Shown here: positions 8,829-21,707 of the stretch, in pieces
How the letters are laid out: each line of letters opens with the position of its first letter
Numbering within the stretch: position 1 is the first letter of the stretch
NCBI RefSeq assembly: GCF_900112425.1
Contig: NZ_FOLP01000003.1
Location: 434,001 to 498,000 of the forward strand
Length of the DNA stretch: 64,000 nucleotides
Direction of reading: 5' to 3'
Source of the DNA: Variovorax sp. OK212
Lineage (GTDB): Bacteria > Pseudomonadota > Gammaproteobacteria > Burkholderiales > Burkholderiaceae_C
Made by a program: the position numbers and the translations under genes
The notes under the pieces: generated by a model
What the model saw: only the letters and a program-made list of their open reading frames with translations
What the model was told of the DNA's origin: nothing
The model's database searches: none

Positions 8829-9810
8829 GTTCGACCTCTTGGGTGTGGGTGGGTGTGTGGCCGTGGGCGGCGAGGTAGGCGGCGTAGGTGCGGCGCAGGC
8901 CTTCGGCCAGAGAGACGCGAGCCCGCCAGCCGATGGCGTTGGCGCGCGACACGTCCAGCAACTTGCGCGGCGTGCCGTCGGGCTTGGTGGTGTCGTAGCG
9001 GATCTCGCCCGTGTAGCCGACCACGCCGCGGATCAACGACGCCAGTTCGGCGATGGCGACGTCTTCGCCCGTGCCGAGGTTGATGTGGCCGCGCATCGGG
9101 TCGGTCTGCGCGGCGTAGCCGGCCTGCGGCAGGCTCATGACGTCGATGCAGCCCTGGGCCATGTCGTCGACGTACAGGAACTCGCGGCGCGCGTGGCCGC
9201 TGCCCCAGATCGACACGCCGGGCGCGCCGGCCGTCCGGGCCTGGTGGAAGCGCTGGATCAGCGCCGGCACGACGTGGCTGTTCTCGGGGTGGTAGTTGTC
9301 CCCGGGGCCGTACAGGTTGGTCGGCATCACGCTGCGGTAGTCGATGCCGTGGCTCTCGCCGTACTGCCGGTTGTAGCTTTCGCACAGCTTGAGGCCGGCG
9401 ATCTTCGCAACGGCGTAGGGCTCGTTGGTGGGCTCCAGCGCACCGCCGAGCAGGGCTTCCTCGCGCATGGGCTGGTCGGCCAGCCGGGGATAGATGCAGC
9501 TCGAACCGAGGAACAGCATCCGCTTCACGCCGGCCAGGAAGGCCTGGTGCGTCACGTTGGCCGCCACCATCAGGTTCTCGTAGATGAACTGGGCCGGGTA
9601 GGTCGCGTTGGCATGGATGCCGCCGACCTTGGCCGCGGCCAGGTAGACCTGGTCGATGGCCTGCGCGGCGAAGAAGCGCGCAACGGCGGGCTGGTCGAGC
9701 AGGTCGAGCTCGGCGCGGCGCCGGGTGACGACCTCGTGCCCCATTTCGCCCAGGCGCCTGGTGAGCGCCTGGCCGACCATTCCGTGATGACCCGCGACAA
9801 AGATGCGCAT
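8821..9810 (-). CDS. fcl: GDP-L-fucose synthase
   Basis: Epimerises and reduces GDP-4-keto-6-deoxymannose to GDP-L-fucose with NADPH. The 329-aa product begins [20 protein letters not shown] (nucleotide-binding GxxGxxG) and carries [20 protein letters not shown] with the catalytic Ser. [20 protein letters not shown] supplies the YxxxK pair, and the family block [18 protein letters not shown] follows. It ends overlapping the gmd start by 8 bp. Together they define a complete GDP-mannose to GDP-fucose route, the clearest clue to the polysaccharide composition. The gene lies 55 bp after the priming glycosyltransferase. Confidence 0.97.
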   Translation of the reverse strand: MRIFVAGHHGMVGQALTRRLGEMGHEVVTRRRAELDLLDQPAVARFFAAQAIDQVYLAAAKVGGIHANATYPAQFIYENLMVAANVTHQAFLAGVKRMLFLGSSCIYPRLADQPMREEALLGGALEPTNEPYAVAKIAGLKLCESYNRQYGESHGIDYRSVMPTNLYGPGDNYHPENSHVVPALIQRFHQARTAGAPGVSIWGSGHARREFLYVDDMAQGCIDVMSLPQAGYAAQTDPMRGHINLGTGEDVAIAELASLIRGVVGYTGEIRYDTTKPDGTPRKLLDVSRANAIGWRARVSLAEGLRRTYAAYLAAHGHTPTHTQEVEHV

Positions 9811-9865
9811 AAGTTCTTTCGTGGGAGGTGGGTTGCAAGGTCCGGGTGCCGCTGCTTGGCGATGC

Positions 9866-10582
9866 CTAGCGCGACCCGCGCGCCCCGGTCACCACGCCGA
9901 AGGTCTTCAGCAGGATCCCGAGGTCGCGCCACAGCGACAGGTGCGCCACGTACTCGGCGTCCATGGCGGCGCGGCGGCGGTAGCTGATCTCGTTGCGCCC
10001 GCTGATCTGCCACAGGCCCGTGATGCCCGGGCGCACCGCGCAGTAGTGGTCCCAGTAGTCGCCGTACAGGTCCTTCTGCGTGAACATGCAGGGGCGCGGG
10101 CCGACCATGCTCATGTCGCCCTTGAGCACGTTCCAGAACTGCGGGAACTCGTCGATGCTGTACTTGCGCAGGATGGCGCCGAAGCGGGTGATGCGCGGGT
10201 CGTGCTCCAGCTTCTGGTAGATCGCCCACTCGCGCCGCGCGGCCTCGTTCTCGCGCAGGTGGCGCGCCAGCACCGCCTCGGAGTCGGCCACCATCGAGCG
10301 GAACTTGTAGAACTTGAAGACCTTGCCGTCCTTGCCGTAGCGCGGCTGCATGTAGATGGCCGGCCCGCCCGAGGTGTAGAGCACGCCGAACCAGATGAGC
10401 GCATAGGCCCAGCCGAAGAACAGGAAGAACGAGCCGGCCATCAGGATGTCGGCCGCGCGCTTGGCGCAGCGCAGCCAGAGCGCGCCGCCCAGCGGCCCGT
10501 ACACGGGCGTGTTGGCGGCGTTGCCGACGCCCGCGGCGCCGGCGTTGCGCTGCGTGGAGGAGGTCGATTGAAGGGTGCTCAT
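9866..10582 (-). CDS. ExoY/WcaJ-type undecaprenyl-phosphate sugar-1-phosphate transferase
   Basis: Starts each repeat unit by moving a sugar-1-phosphate (often Gal or Glc) from a UDP-sugar to undecaprenyl phosphate. The 238-aa protein has a single hydrophobic segment ([20 protein letters not shown]) and the conserved catalytic domain: [35 protein letters not shown] and [13 protein letters not shown]. It lacks the extra N-terminal membrane domain of full-length WcaJ, so it is the compact ExoY type. ATG at 10582 overlaps the stop of the BY-kinase gene (ATGA). A downstream galE suggests UDP-galactose as donor, which is inference. Confidence 0.9.
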   Translation of the reverse strand: MSTLQSTSSTQRNAGAAGVGNAANTPVYGPLGGALWLRCAKRAADILMAGSFFLFFGWAYALIWFGVLYTSGGPAIYMQPRYGKDGKVFKFYKFRSMVADSEAVLARHLRENEAARREWAIYQKLEHDPRITRFGAILRKYSIDEFPQFWNVLKGDMSMVGPRPCMFTQKDLYGDYWDHYCAVRPGITGLWQISGRNEISYRRRAAMDAEYVAHLSLWRDLGILLKTFGVVTGARGSR

Positions 10583-12918
10583 GATCCGGCGTGCTCCGGT
10601 TCGATGCGCTTGGGCATCACGGTGTCGGCGTGGGTGGTGTCCAGCGTGTAGGCCGGGTCGCGGCGCGCGGGGGCCGCGCCGCCGTAGCCGTAGTAGCCGT
10701 AGCTGTAGCTGCGGTTGTGGCGCTGAGAGGTGTCGACCGCGTTGAACACCACGCCGTGGAAGGCGGTGCCCACGTGGGCCATGCGCTTGGCGCTTTCCAC
10801 CAGCTCGCCCATCTCGCTGGTGTCGGCGCGGGCCACCAGCAGCAGCGTGCCCATGCACGGCGCCATGGCGGCGGTCTCCGAGGCCAGCAGGGTGGGCGGC
10901 GCGTCGACCACCACCACGTCGTAGCGCGCGGACAGCGTGGCCAGCGTGTGGGCGAAGGCGTCGCTGGTCATCAGGCCGCCGGGGTCGGGGTGCAGCGTGC
11001 CGGCGCTCATCACGTCCAGGTTCAGCAGCACGTTGTGGTGGATGCCTTGCTCCAGCGGCACGCCGCCGGCAATGACGTCCGACAGCCCGTCCTTGCGCTG
11101 CAGGCCGAACTCCTCGGTGAGGCTGCCGCGGCGCAGGTCGGCGTCGATCAGCAGCACGCGCTTGCCCGAGGTGGCGAGCAGCGTGGCGAAGTTCGACGAG
11201 ACGAAGGTCTTGCCCGCGCCGGCGGTGGCGCTGGAGATCATCACGCGGTTGTTGGGCGCGCCCAGCATGACGAACTTCAGCGCGGTGCGCAGGCGGCGCA
11301 GGCCTTCGAGCGCGGGGTCTTCCACGTGCAGCGCCGCCAGCACCTTGACGCCGGGCTTGCCGTTGCGCACGGCGCGGTCGAGCACGCGCTGCTGGGTGCT
11401 CAGCGGAATGGTGCTGTACACGCTCATGCCGGTGACGGCCTCGATGTCGTCGGGGTTGCCGATGGAGCGCTTGAGGTTCTTGCGCGCCATTGCCGCGGCG
11501 CCGCCGAGGAACAGGCCGCCGGCCAGCGCCAGCGCGACCACGATCAGCGGCTTGGGCCGCACGGGCTTCTCGGCCACCAGGGCCTGGTCGAGCACGCGCA
11601 CGTTGGCCACCTTGCCTTCCTTGGCCAGGCGCATCTGCAGCGAGCTGTTCAGGAGCGTCGCATACAGGTCGGTGTTGACCTTGATGTCGCGCTGCATGCG
11701 CAGCGAGTTCTGCTGCAGCATGGGCATGCGGCGGATGCGCCCGTCGACCGAGCCCAGCTCCTTCTTGAGCGAGGCAATCTGCGTGTCCAGCGTCTGCACC
11801 ATCGGGTGCGCCGCGGTGAAGCGGCCCACCAGGTCCAGGCGCTTCTGCTTGGCGTCGAGCAGCTTGGCCTGCAGGTCGACGTTCTGCGAGAGGGCGTTGC
11901 GGGCCTCGTCGTCCAGGCTGATGGTGCCGTTCTGGTTGCGGTACTGGTTGTAGCTGTCTTCCGACTGCTCCAGCTGCGCCTTGAACTTGGGCAGCTCGGT
12001 GCCCAGGAAGGCCAGCGCGCGCTCGGCCTGTACCGTCTTCTGGTCGATGTTCTGGCGCACGTACAGGCGCGAGATCTCGTTGAGCATGTCGGCCAGCTGG
12101 CCGCGGTTCTCGGCCTGCAGGCTGACGTCGATCACGCCCGACTGCTTGCCTTTCTCGACCACGCGCAGGTCCTTCTGCAGGCCCAGCAGGGTGAGCTGCT
12201 TGGAGTAGCGCACCAGCTCGAAGGCGCCGCCGGGCGCGGCGTCGAACGAGCCCACCAGCAGGTGCAGGGTGCCGCCGGGCACGGCCGCGTCCAGCGGCAC
12301 GCCGACGGTGCCCTTCAGCGGGGTTTCCAGGTCGGCGTTGGTCAGCGTGTAGTTGCCGCCGTCGCCCGCCAGCAGCGTGAACTTCTTGCCTTCGAAGGCC
12401 GAGGGCACGTCCATCTGCGCGACGGCGATGCGCTCGGTGCCCGAGACGTAGTTGCCCATGCCGAAGACGCCGGGCGTGGACAGCTGGCTCGCGTGCCGCG
12501 CGAGGAACTCGCCCACCACCGGGATGTAGTGCGGCTTGGCGCTGATGTACAGCCGTGTGTTCTCCATCGCCTGGCCGAGCACCATGCGCGAGCGCAGGAT
12601 CTCGGTCTCGCCGGTGGTCGGCGTCTTCACGCTGATGCCGCCGGCGCCGTTGGCGTCGCCCGGAAAGTTGCCGCTGGTGCGGTCCGAGTCCTCGACCTGG
12701 ATCAGGATGTTGGCCTCGTAGACGCGCGGACCGAACAGGGCATAGCCCACCCCCACCAGCAGCGCCAGCACCGCGATGGTGGCGATCAGCCAGCGGCTGT
12801 CGATCAGGATGTCCAGGTATTCCCGGAACCGGGATTCCCTTGGCCAGGCGGTCGTCTCGAGCACCGTGACGGGGGCGGCCGCGGGTGCCGGGAGCGAAGG
12901 TTGCCAACGCGCGTTCAT
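10579..12918 (-). CDS. Wzc-like polysaccharide co-polymerase / BY-kinase
   Basis: A 779-aa inner-membrane protein that controls EPS chain length and export through cycles of tyrosine autophosphorylation. An N-terminal Wzz domain begins with a membrane helix (WLIATIAVLALLVGVGYALF). A long periplasmic coiled-coil region with Q/E-rich stretches follows, then a second helix (PLIVVALALAGGLFLGGAAA). The cytosolic kinase has Walker A SSATAGAGKTF near residue 564, Walker A' VLLIDADLRRGS and Walker B VVVDAPP. The tail is a tyrosine cluster (RSYSYGYYGYGG). I prefer ATG 12918 because AAGGTG sits 6 nt upstream; a GTG nine bases further up is possible. It precedes the priming transferase with an ATGA overlap. 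Confidence 0.94.
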   Translation of the reverse strand: MNARWQPSLPAPAAAPVTVLETTAWPRESRFREYLDILIDSRWLIATIAVLALLVGVGYALFGPRVYEANILIQVEDSDRTSGNFPGDANGAGGISVKTPTTGETEILRSRMVLGQAMENTRLYISAKPHYIPVVGEFLARHASQLSTPGVFGMGNYVSGTERIAVAQMDVPSAFEGKKFTLLAGDGGNYTLTNADLETPLKGTVGVPLDAAVPGGTLHLLVGSFDAAPGGAFELVRYSKQLTLLGLQKDLRVVEKGKQSGVIDVSLQAENRGQLADMLNEISRLYVRQNIDQKTVQAERALAFLGTELPKFKAQLEQSEDSYNQYRNQNGTISLDDEARNALSQNVDLQAKLLDAKQKRLDLVGRFTAAHPMVQTLDTQIASLKKELGSVDGRIRRMPMLQQNSLRMQRDIKVNTDLYATLLNSSLQMRLAKEGKVANVRVLDQALVAEKPVRPKPLIVVALALAGGLFLGGAAAMARKNLKRSIGNPDDIEAVTGMSVYSTIPLSTQQRVLDRAVRNGKPGVKVLAALHVEDPALEGLRRLRTALKFVMLGAPNNRVMISSATAGAGKTFVSSNFATLLATSGKRVLLIDADLRRGSLTEEFGLQRKDGLSDVIAGGVPLEQGIHHNVLLNLDVMSAGTLHPDPGGLMTSDAFAHTLATLSARYDVVVVDAPPTLLASETAAMAPCMGTLLLVARADTSEMGELVESAKRMAHVGTAFHGVVFNAVDTSQRHNRSYSYGYYGYGGAAPARRDPAYTLDTTHADTVMPKRIEPEHAGS

Positions 12919-12952
12919 GAGGTTCACCTTTTCGTGTTGCGGGGTGGAGAAC

Positions 12953-14173
12953 TCACCGGCGCGCGGTGTCGCGGCCGAGGTTGACGACCTGGGCGGCCGG
13001 CAGGATCAGGCTGATCACGCGGTTCCAGGTGACCAGCGGCACATGGTCGACATAGACCACGTCGCGCGGCATCAGCTCGAAGCGGTCGGCCAGCGCGAGC
13101 GCCACCGGGTTCTTCGCGTTGAGGTTGAAGATCTGCTGCACGTCCAGGTTGTCGGGCGAGTTGCGCACCACGTAGATCTGGCCGGGGTCGGAGGCGAGCA
13201 GGTCGGGGCCGCCGGCGTCGCCGAGCGCCTCGTTCAGGCTCAGGCGGCCGTTCATGCGCATCTGCAGCGACGACGGGGCCCGCACTTCGCCCATCACGTA
13301 GACCCGGCTGTCCTCGCGGGTGCCGATGTTCACCACGTCGCCGTTGCGCAGCGGAATGCTGTTGGCGTCCAGGCCCATGGCCTGCAGCGCGGGAATGTCG
13401 ACCACCGTCGAGACGCCGCCGCGGGTGAGCGTGATGCGGGCGCGGTCGCCGGCCGTGGTGAAGCTGCCGGCGCGGCTGATGGCCTCCGACAACGTCATCG
13501 GCACGTCGGTGAAGATCTGCAGCCCCGGCGTGCGCACTTCGCCCTGCACGTAGGCGCGCTGGCTGCGGAACGACTGGATGCGCACCGTGACCTGCGGGTC
13601 CTTGATGAACTTCTGGATGCGCCCGGCCACGAGCTCGGACGCGCCGCTTTCGGTCAGGCCCTGCAACTTGACGCGCCCGATGTACGGAAAGCTGATCTCG
13701 CCGTTGGCGCCGACGATGAACCCCGGCGCCACGCTCACGCCGGTCGGGTCGGACTGCTGCGCGATCACCGCGCCGGCGTTGGGCAGCAGCTCGGGGTGGT
13801 CGTACACGATGATGCCGACCACGTCTCCCGGCCCGATGGTGTACACCGGCGCGGTGGCGAACAGGCGCTTCACGCCGTCGGACACGGTCTTGGGTTTCTG
13901 CGCGGCCTGCGCGCGGATCAGGTCGGGCGTGATCGGAATGATCTTGTTGTTCTCGGCCGAGGCCGTGCTGTCACCCGTGGTGCTGGTGAAGCCCAGCGGC
14001 CCCACGCCGCCGAAGCCGGGCGCGCAGCCCGACAGCGCGACCAGGCCGAGCGACAGCAGCAGCGCCAGGCCCGCCCATCGCAACCGGCGCTCCATCTGGG
14101 CCTCTGCTGCCGCTGCCCTGGCGGGGAAGGGGCGCGAGCCGCGTGACTGCGGCGCTGGATCGTGGCGTTCCAT
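12953..14173 (-). CDS. Wza-type outer-membrane polysaccharide export lipoprotein
   Basis: Forms the outer-membrane channel through which the polymer leaves the cell. The 406-aa product has a lipobox ending VALSGC with Cys at residue 50. An internal ATG at residue 27 (MERRLRWAG) would give a more usual 24-residue signal, and both starts have a purine-rich upstream box. The mature protein shows the Poly_export (PES) domain starting YTIGPGDVVGIIVYDHPEL, then two SLBB-like segments (RAYVQGEVRTPG, RVYVMGEVRAPS). It ends near LGRDTARR, after a hydrophobic stretch compatible with the C-terminal amphipathic helix. It lies 89 bp after the hydrolase genes and just ahead of the BY-kinase, the standard export pair. 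Confidence 0.93.
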   Translation of the reverse strand: MERHDPAPQSRGSRPFPARAAAAEAQMERRLRWAGLALLLSLGLVALSGCAPGFGGVGPLGFTSTTGDSTASAENNKIIPITPDLIRAQAAQKPKTVSDGVKRLFATAPVYTIGPGDVVGIIVYDHPELLPNAGAVIAQQSDPTGVSVAPGFIVGANGEISFPYIGRVKLQGLTESGASELVAGRIQKFIKDPQVTVRIQSFRSQRAYVQGEVRTPGLQIFTDVPMTLSEAISRAGSFTTAGDRARITLTRGGVSTVVDIPALQAMGLDANSIPLRNGDVVNIGTREDSRVYVMGEVRAPSSLQMRMNGRLSLNEALGDAGGPDLLASDPGQIYVVRNSPDNLDVQQIFNLNAKNPVALALADRFELMPRDVVYVDHVPLVTWNRVISLILPAAQVVNLGRDTARR

Positions 14174-14262
14174 GGTGATCTCCTTGATGGCCGTTTTGAC
14201 GGTGGGTGACGTGGGTGAGGTGAGTGAGAGGACCGGTTGAGGATGGGCAACAGGGCTGCGCT

Positions 14263-15189
14263 TCAGGGCGCGGCCCAGGTGGTGGGCATGGCGTGTTCGG
14301 CGCTCGCGAGCGGGCGGGCCTGGCTGCGGCGTTCGGTGCTGGCGCCGAAGCAGCGGTCGGTCACCCAGTCGCCGACCGATTGCAGGAAGAGCTGCTGGCC
14401 CCTTTCCGTGCACACGGTGTGGTCGACCTCGGCCATGAACTCGTACTGCAGGTCCTGCGTGAAGGGCTGGCGGCCGAAGGCGCCGAGCTGGTCGCGGCCG
14501 CGGTCGCACACGTGCAGCGAGCCCGAATACAGCAGCTGCACCGCGACCTTGCGTTCGACCAGCTGCCGCAGCGTGGCGCCGAACCAGACCGCGTTGTCCT
14601 CGGGCGCGCGCTTTTCGGCGAAGAAGCCCGGCATCGGCGTGGTCGAGTGGCTGCGCAGGAAGTGGCGCTGCAGCCAGCGCTTGGCCTTGCCCGGGAACGA
14701 CGGGTGCGCGGGCGCGGCGAGCGCGCGGCGCACGTTGCGCTCCCAGCGTGCGCGCCGCTCGGGGAAGGCGAAGCCGTCGAACAGCGAGACGGCCACCACG
14801 CGCGGATCGGCCGCGGCCGCGGCCATGGTGTGCTCCACGCCCGAGCACATGCCCACCACGGTGAACTGCCGCGCGCCCAGCATGCGTTCGCCCAGGTCCA
14901 TGGCGGCCTGCAGGCTATGCACGGCGCGGGTCTGCAGGTCGGGCGAGGTGTCGAGCGCGTCGCTGTCGCCGACGCCGCCCAGGTCGAAGCGCAGGCTGCT
15001 CACGCCGCGCGCGGCCAGCATGTGCGCCAGCTTCACGTTGATGCGGCGCGGCCCCACGCGGTGGTTGGCGCCCATGTTGAACATGAGGCAGGCCACGCCG
15101 GCCGGCGCCTGCTGCGCGGGGGCCGTGAGCATGCCCATCAGTGCGTCGCCGGGGCCGAAACGCACGGGGGTCTGTGTCGTGTCATTCAT
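14263..15189 (-). CDS. Exosortase-A-type alpha/beta hydrolase 1 with Cys nucleophile
   Basis: A 308-aa alpha/beta hydrolase resembling exosortase A system-associated hydrolase 1 (TIGR03100-like). Visible landmarks are CLMFNMGANHRVGPRR, the oxyanion-side segment RFDLGGVGDSD, and the nucleophile elbow VVGMCSGVEHTM. In the elbow G-M-C-S-G the central position is Cys, not Ser. A late Asp/His pair is plausible in YSGSLHVCDRGRDQL and AEVDHTVCTERG. It overlaps the second hydrolase by 8 bp and follows the PPTase and NRPS genes. It could therefore release or edit the assembly-line product, although no exosortase gene is in the window. Substrate unknown. Confidence 0.75.
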   Translation of the reverse strand: MNDTTQTPVRFGPGDALMGMLTAPAQQAPAGVACLMFNMGANHRVGPRRINVKLAHMLAARGVSSLRFDLGGVGDSDALDTSPDLQTRAVHSLQAAMDLGERMLGARQFTVVGMCSGVEHTMAAAAADPRVVAVSLFDGFAFPERRARWERNVRRALAAPAHPSFPGKAKRWLQRHFLRSHSTTPMPGFFAEKRAPEDNAVWFGATLRQLVERKVAVQLLYSGSLHVCDRGRDQLGAFGRQPFTQDLQYEFMAEVDHTVCTERGQQLFLQSVGDWVTDRCFGASTERRSQARPLASAEHAMPTTWAAP

Positions 15190-16000
15190 GGATCGCACCT
15201 TGGAGGCGGTTGAGCGCATCGGCCGGGACCATCGCGCTGTTGGGGTAGGGGTCGGAGGTCCAGTCGAGCTGGTGCTTGAAGTAGCCCAGGCGAACCGGCA
15301 TGTGGCGCGACTGCTGGTCGGAGGCCCACTGCGCGGTGCGCTCGTCGTCGGGGCTGGCCAGCACCAGCGTGTCGTGCAGCGCGGTGAGCGGCAGCGACTC
15401 GGGCACCAGCGCCGCCAGCTGCGCACGCAGCGCCGGCGAGAGCACGGTGCCCAGCGCTTCCTCGGGCAGGGCGTCGGGCTGCTGCACCAGGCTGCGGCGC
15501 CAGGCCACGTCGGGAATGCAGAAGGTGGTGTCGATGGCGCTCACGTGGTCCTCGCGCAGCACGCGGGCATAGCGCCTGCCGTCGATCACCGGCTCCCACA
15601 GCACCAGCCGCACCGGGTCGCAGCGACCGCTGCGCGCGGCCAGCACGGCCAGCGTGGCGCCCAGGCGTGCGCCGATCCACACGATGGAAGCACTCGGCGC
15701 GCGCCGGCGCAGCTCTTCGTGCGCGCAGCACAGGTCGCGGCGCCAGCCGTCGAACTCGCCTTCGCTCTCGTCGCCCGGCGAGTCGCCCGAGCCGTAGAAG
15801 TCGAAGCGCAGCGTGGCGATGCCGGTGCGCGACAGGCGCTCGGCCAGCACCTTGAAGAAGCGGTGCGTGCGCAGGCCCTCCTGCCCGAAGGGCGGGCAGA
15901 TGAGCACGGCCGTGTCGTCGGCGCGGTCCTGGTCGGCGGCATGGAACACGCCGAAGACCTGGCGCGACGCCGGGCCGAACATGAGGGGCGTGGAGCTCAT
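15182..16000 (-). CDS. Exosortase-A-type alpha/beta hydrolase 2 lacking a nucleophile
   Basis: A 272-aa alpha/beta-hydrolase-fold protein like exosortase A system-associated hydrolase 2 (TIGR03101-like). It has VLICPPFGQEGLRTHRFFKV, then RFDFYGSGDSPGDESEG, and an elbow VWIGARLGATLAV. Where active hydrolases have G-x-S-x-G this protein has G-A-R-L-G, so the canonical nucleophile is absent. A non-hydrolytic role such as acyl binding, or partnering with hydrolase 1, is suggested. ATG at 16000 overlaps the PPTase stop (ATGA), and the 3' end overlaps hydrolase 1. Its co-occurrence with NRPS/PKS genes rather than an exosortase is noteworthy. Confidence 0.72.
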   Translation of the reverse strand: MSSTPLMFGPASRQVFGVFHAADQDRADDTAVLICPPFGQEGLRTHRFFKVLAERLSRTGIATLRFDFYGSGDSPGDESEGEFDGWRRDLCCAHEELRRRAPSASIVWIGARLGATLAVLAARSGRCDPVRLVLWEPVIDGRRYARVLREDHVSAIDTTFCIPDVAWRRSLVQQPDALPEEALGTVLSPALRAQLAALVPESLPLTALHDTLVLASPDDERTAQWASDQQSRHMPVRLGYFKHQLDWTSDPYPNSAMVPADALNRLQGAIHE

Positions 16001-16710
16001 GCGTGGGCCTCCGCCAGGCGGCTCGCGTGGCCGGCGCGGGCCTCGGTCTGGCGCCATTCGGCCAGCGAGCCCACGCAGTCCATGCGCGCGGGCGCCGGCC
16101 CGAGCACCAGCCACAGGATGCGCCCGGCCACCGACAGCTCGACACTGCGGCAGTCCGGCACCAAACCCACCTCGAAGCTCTGCGGCGACAGCAGCAGGCC
16201 CACGCCGATGGCTTTCAGGCAGGCCTCCTTGCGTGTCCAGCAGGTCAGGAAGGCCTTGTCGCGTTCCTGCGCGGGCAGGGCGGCCAGCGCCTCCTGTTCG
16301 CGCCGCGTGAAGTGCTCGGCCGCGAGCACGGCCGCGTCGGGCACCGCGCGCAGCAGCTCGACGTCCGCGCCCAGCGGGCCGCGCCCGCCGATGGCGATGA
16401 GCGCCAGGCCGTGGCTGTGGCTCAGCGAGAACTGCGTGCGCGTGTGGCCCGACAGCGACGGCTTGCCGAAGGAACCCGTGGCCAGCTGCAGCGCGGCGTG
16501 GTGCAGGCCGGTGTACTCGGCCAGCGCCTGGCGCAGCGCGATGTGCGAGGCCACGTAGCGCTGCCGGTCGGCGGGGAACCGGAAGTTCGCGGCGCGCGCG
16601 CACTCTTCGTCCGACAGGACCTGCGCGGGCAGGAGGTCGGTGAAGCTGTCCAGGTCGACGTACCGGCACACCGGCGCGTCGATGGACAGGGCGTAGGCAG
16701 AGCTGTTCAT
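15997..16710 (-). CDS. Sfp-type 4'-phosphopantetheinyl transferase
   Basis: Converts apo carrier domains to holo form by moving phosphopantetheine from CoA to the conserved Ser. Here it would serve the four carrier domains of the two upstream megasynthases. The 237-aa product contains the family motifs GPLGADVELL (Mg-binding Asp) and FLTCWTRKEACLKAIG (WxxKEAxxK), plus GKPSLSGHTRTQFSLSHSHG. Length and motif spacing are those of the Sfp/Gsp class rather than AcpS. It starts 2 bp after the NRPS stop (a GTG two codons earlier would overlap it) and overlaps the hydrolase 2 start. A dedicated PPTase supports that this cluster is functional. Confidence 0.93.
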   Translation of the reverse strand: MNSSAYALSIDAPVCRYVDLDSFTDLLPAQVLSDEECARAANFRFPADRQRYVASHIALRQALAEYTGLHHAALQLATGSFGKPSLSGHTRTQFSLSHSHGLALIAIGGRGPLGADVELLRAVPDAAVLAAEHFTRREQEALAALPAQERDKAFLTCWTRKEACLKAIGVGLLLSPQSFEVGLVPDCRSVELSVAGRILWLVLGPAPARMDCVGSLAEWRQTEARAGHASRLAEAHA

Positions 16711-16712
16711 GT

Positions 16713-21703
<4,991 letters not shown>

Positions 21704-21707
<4 letters not shown>

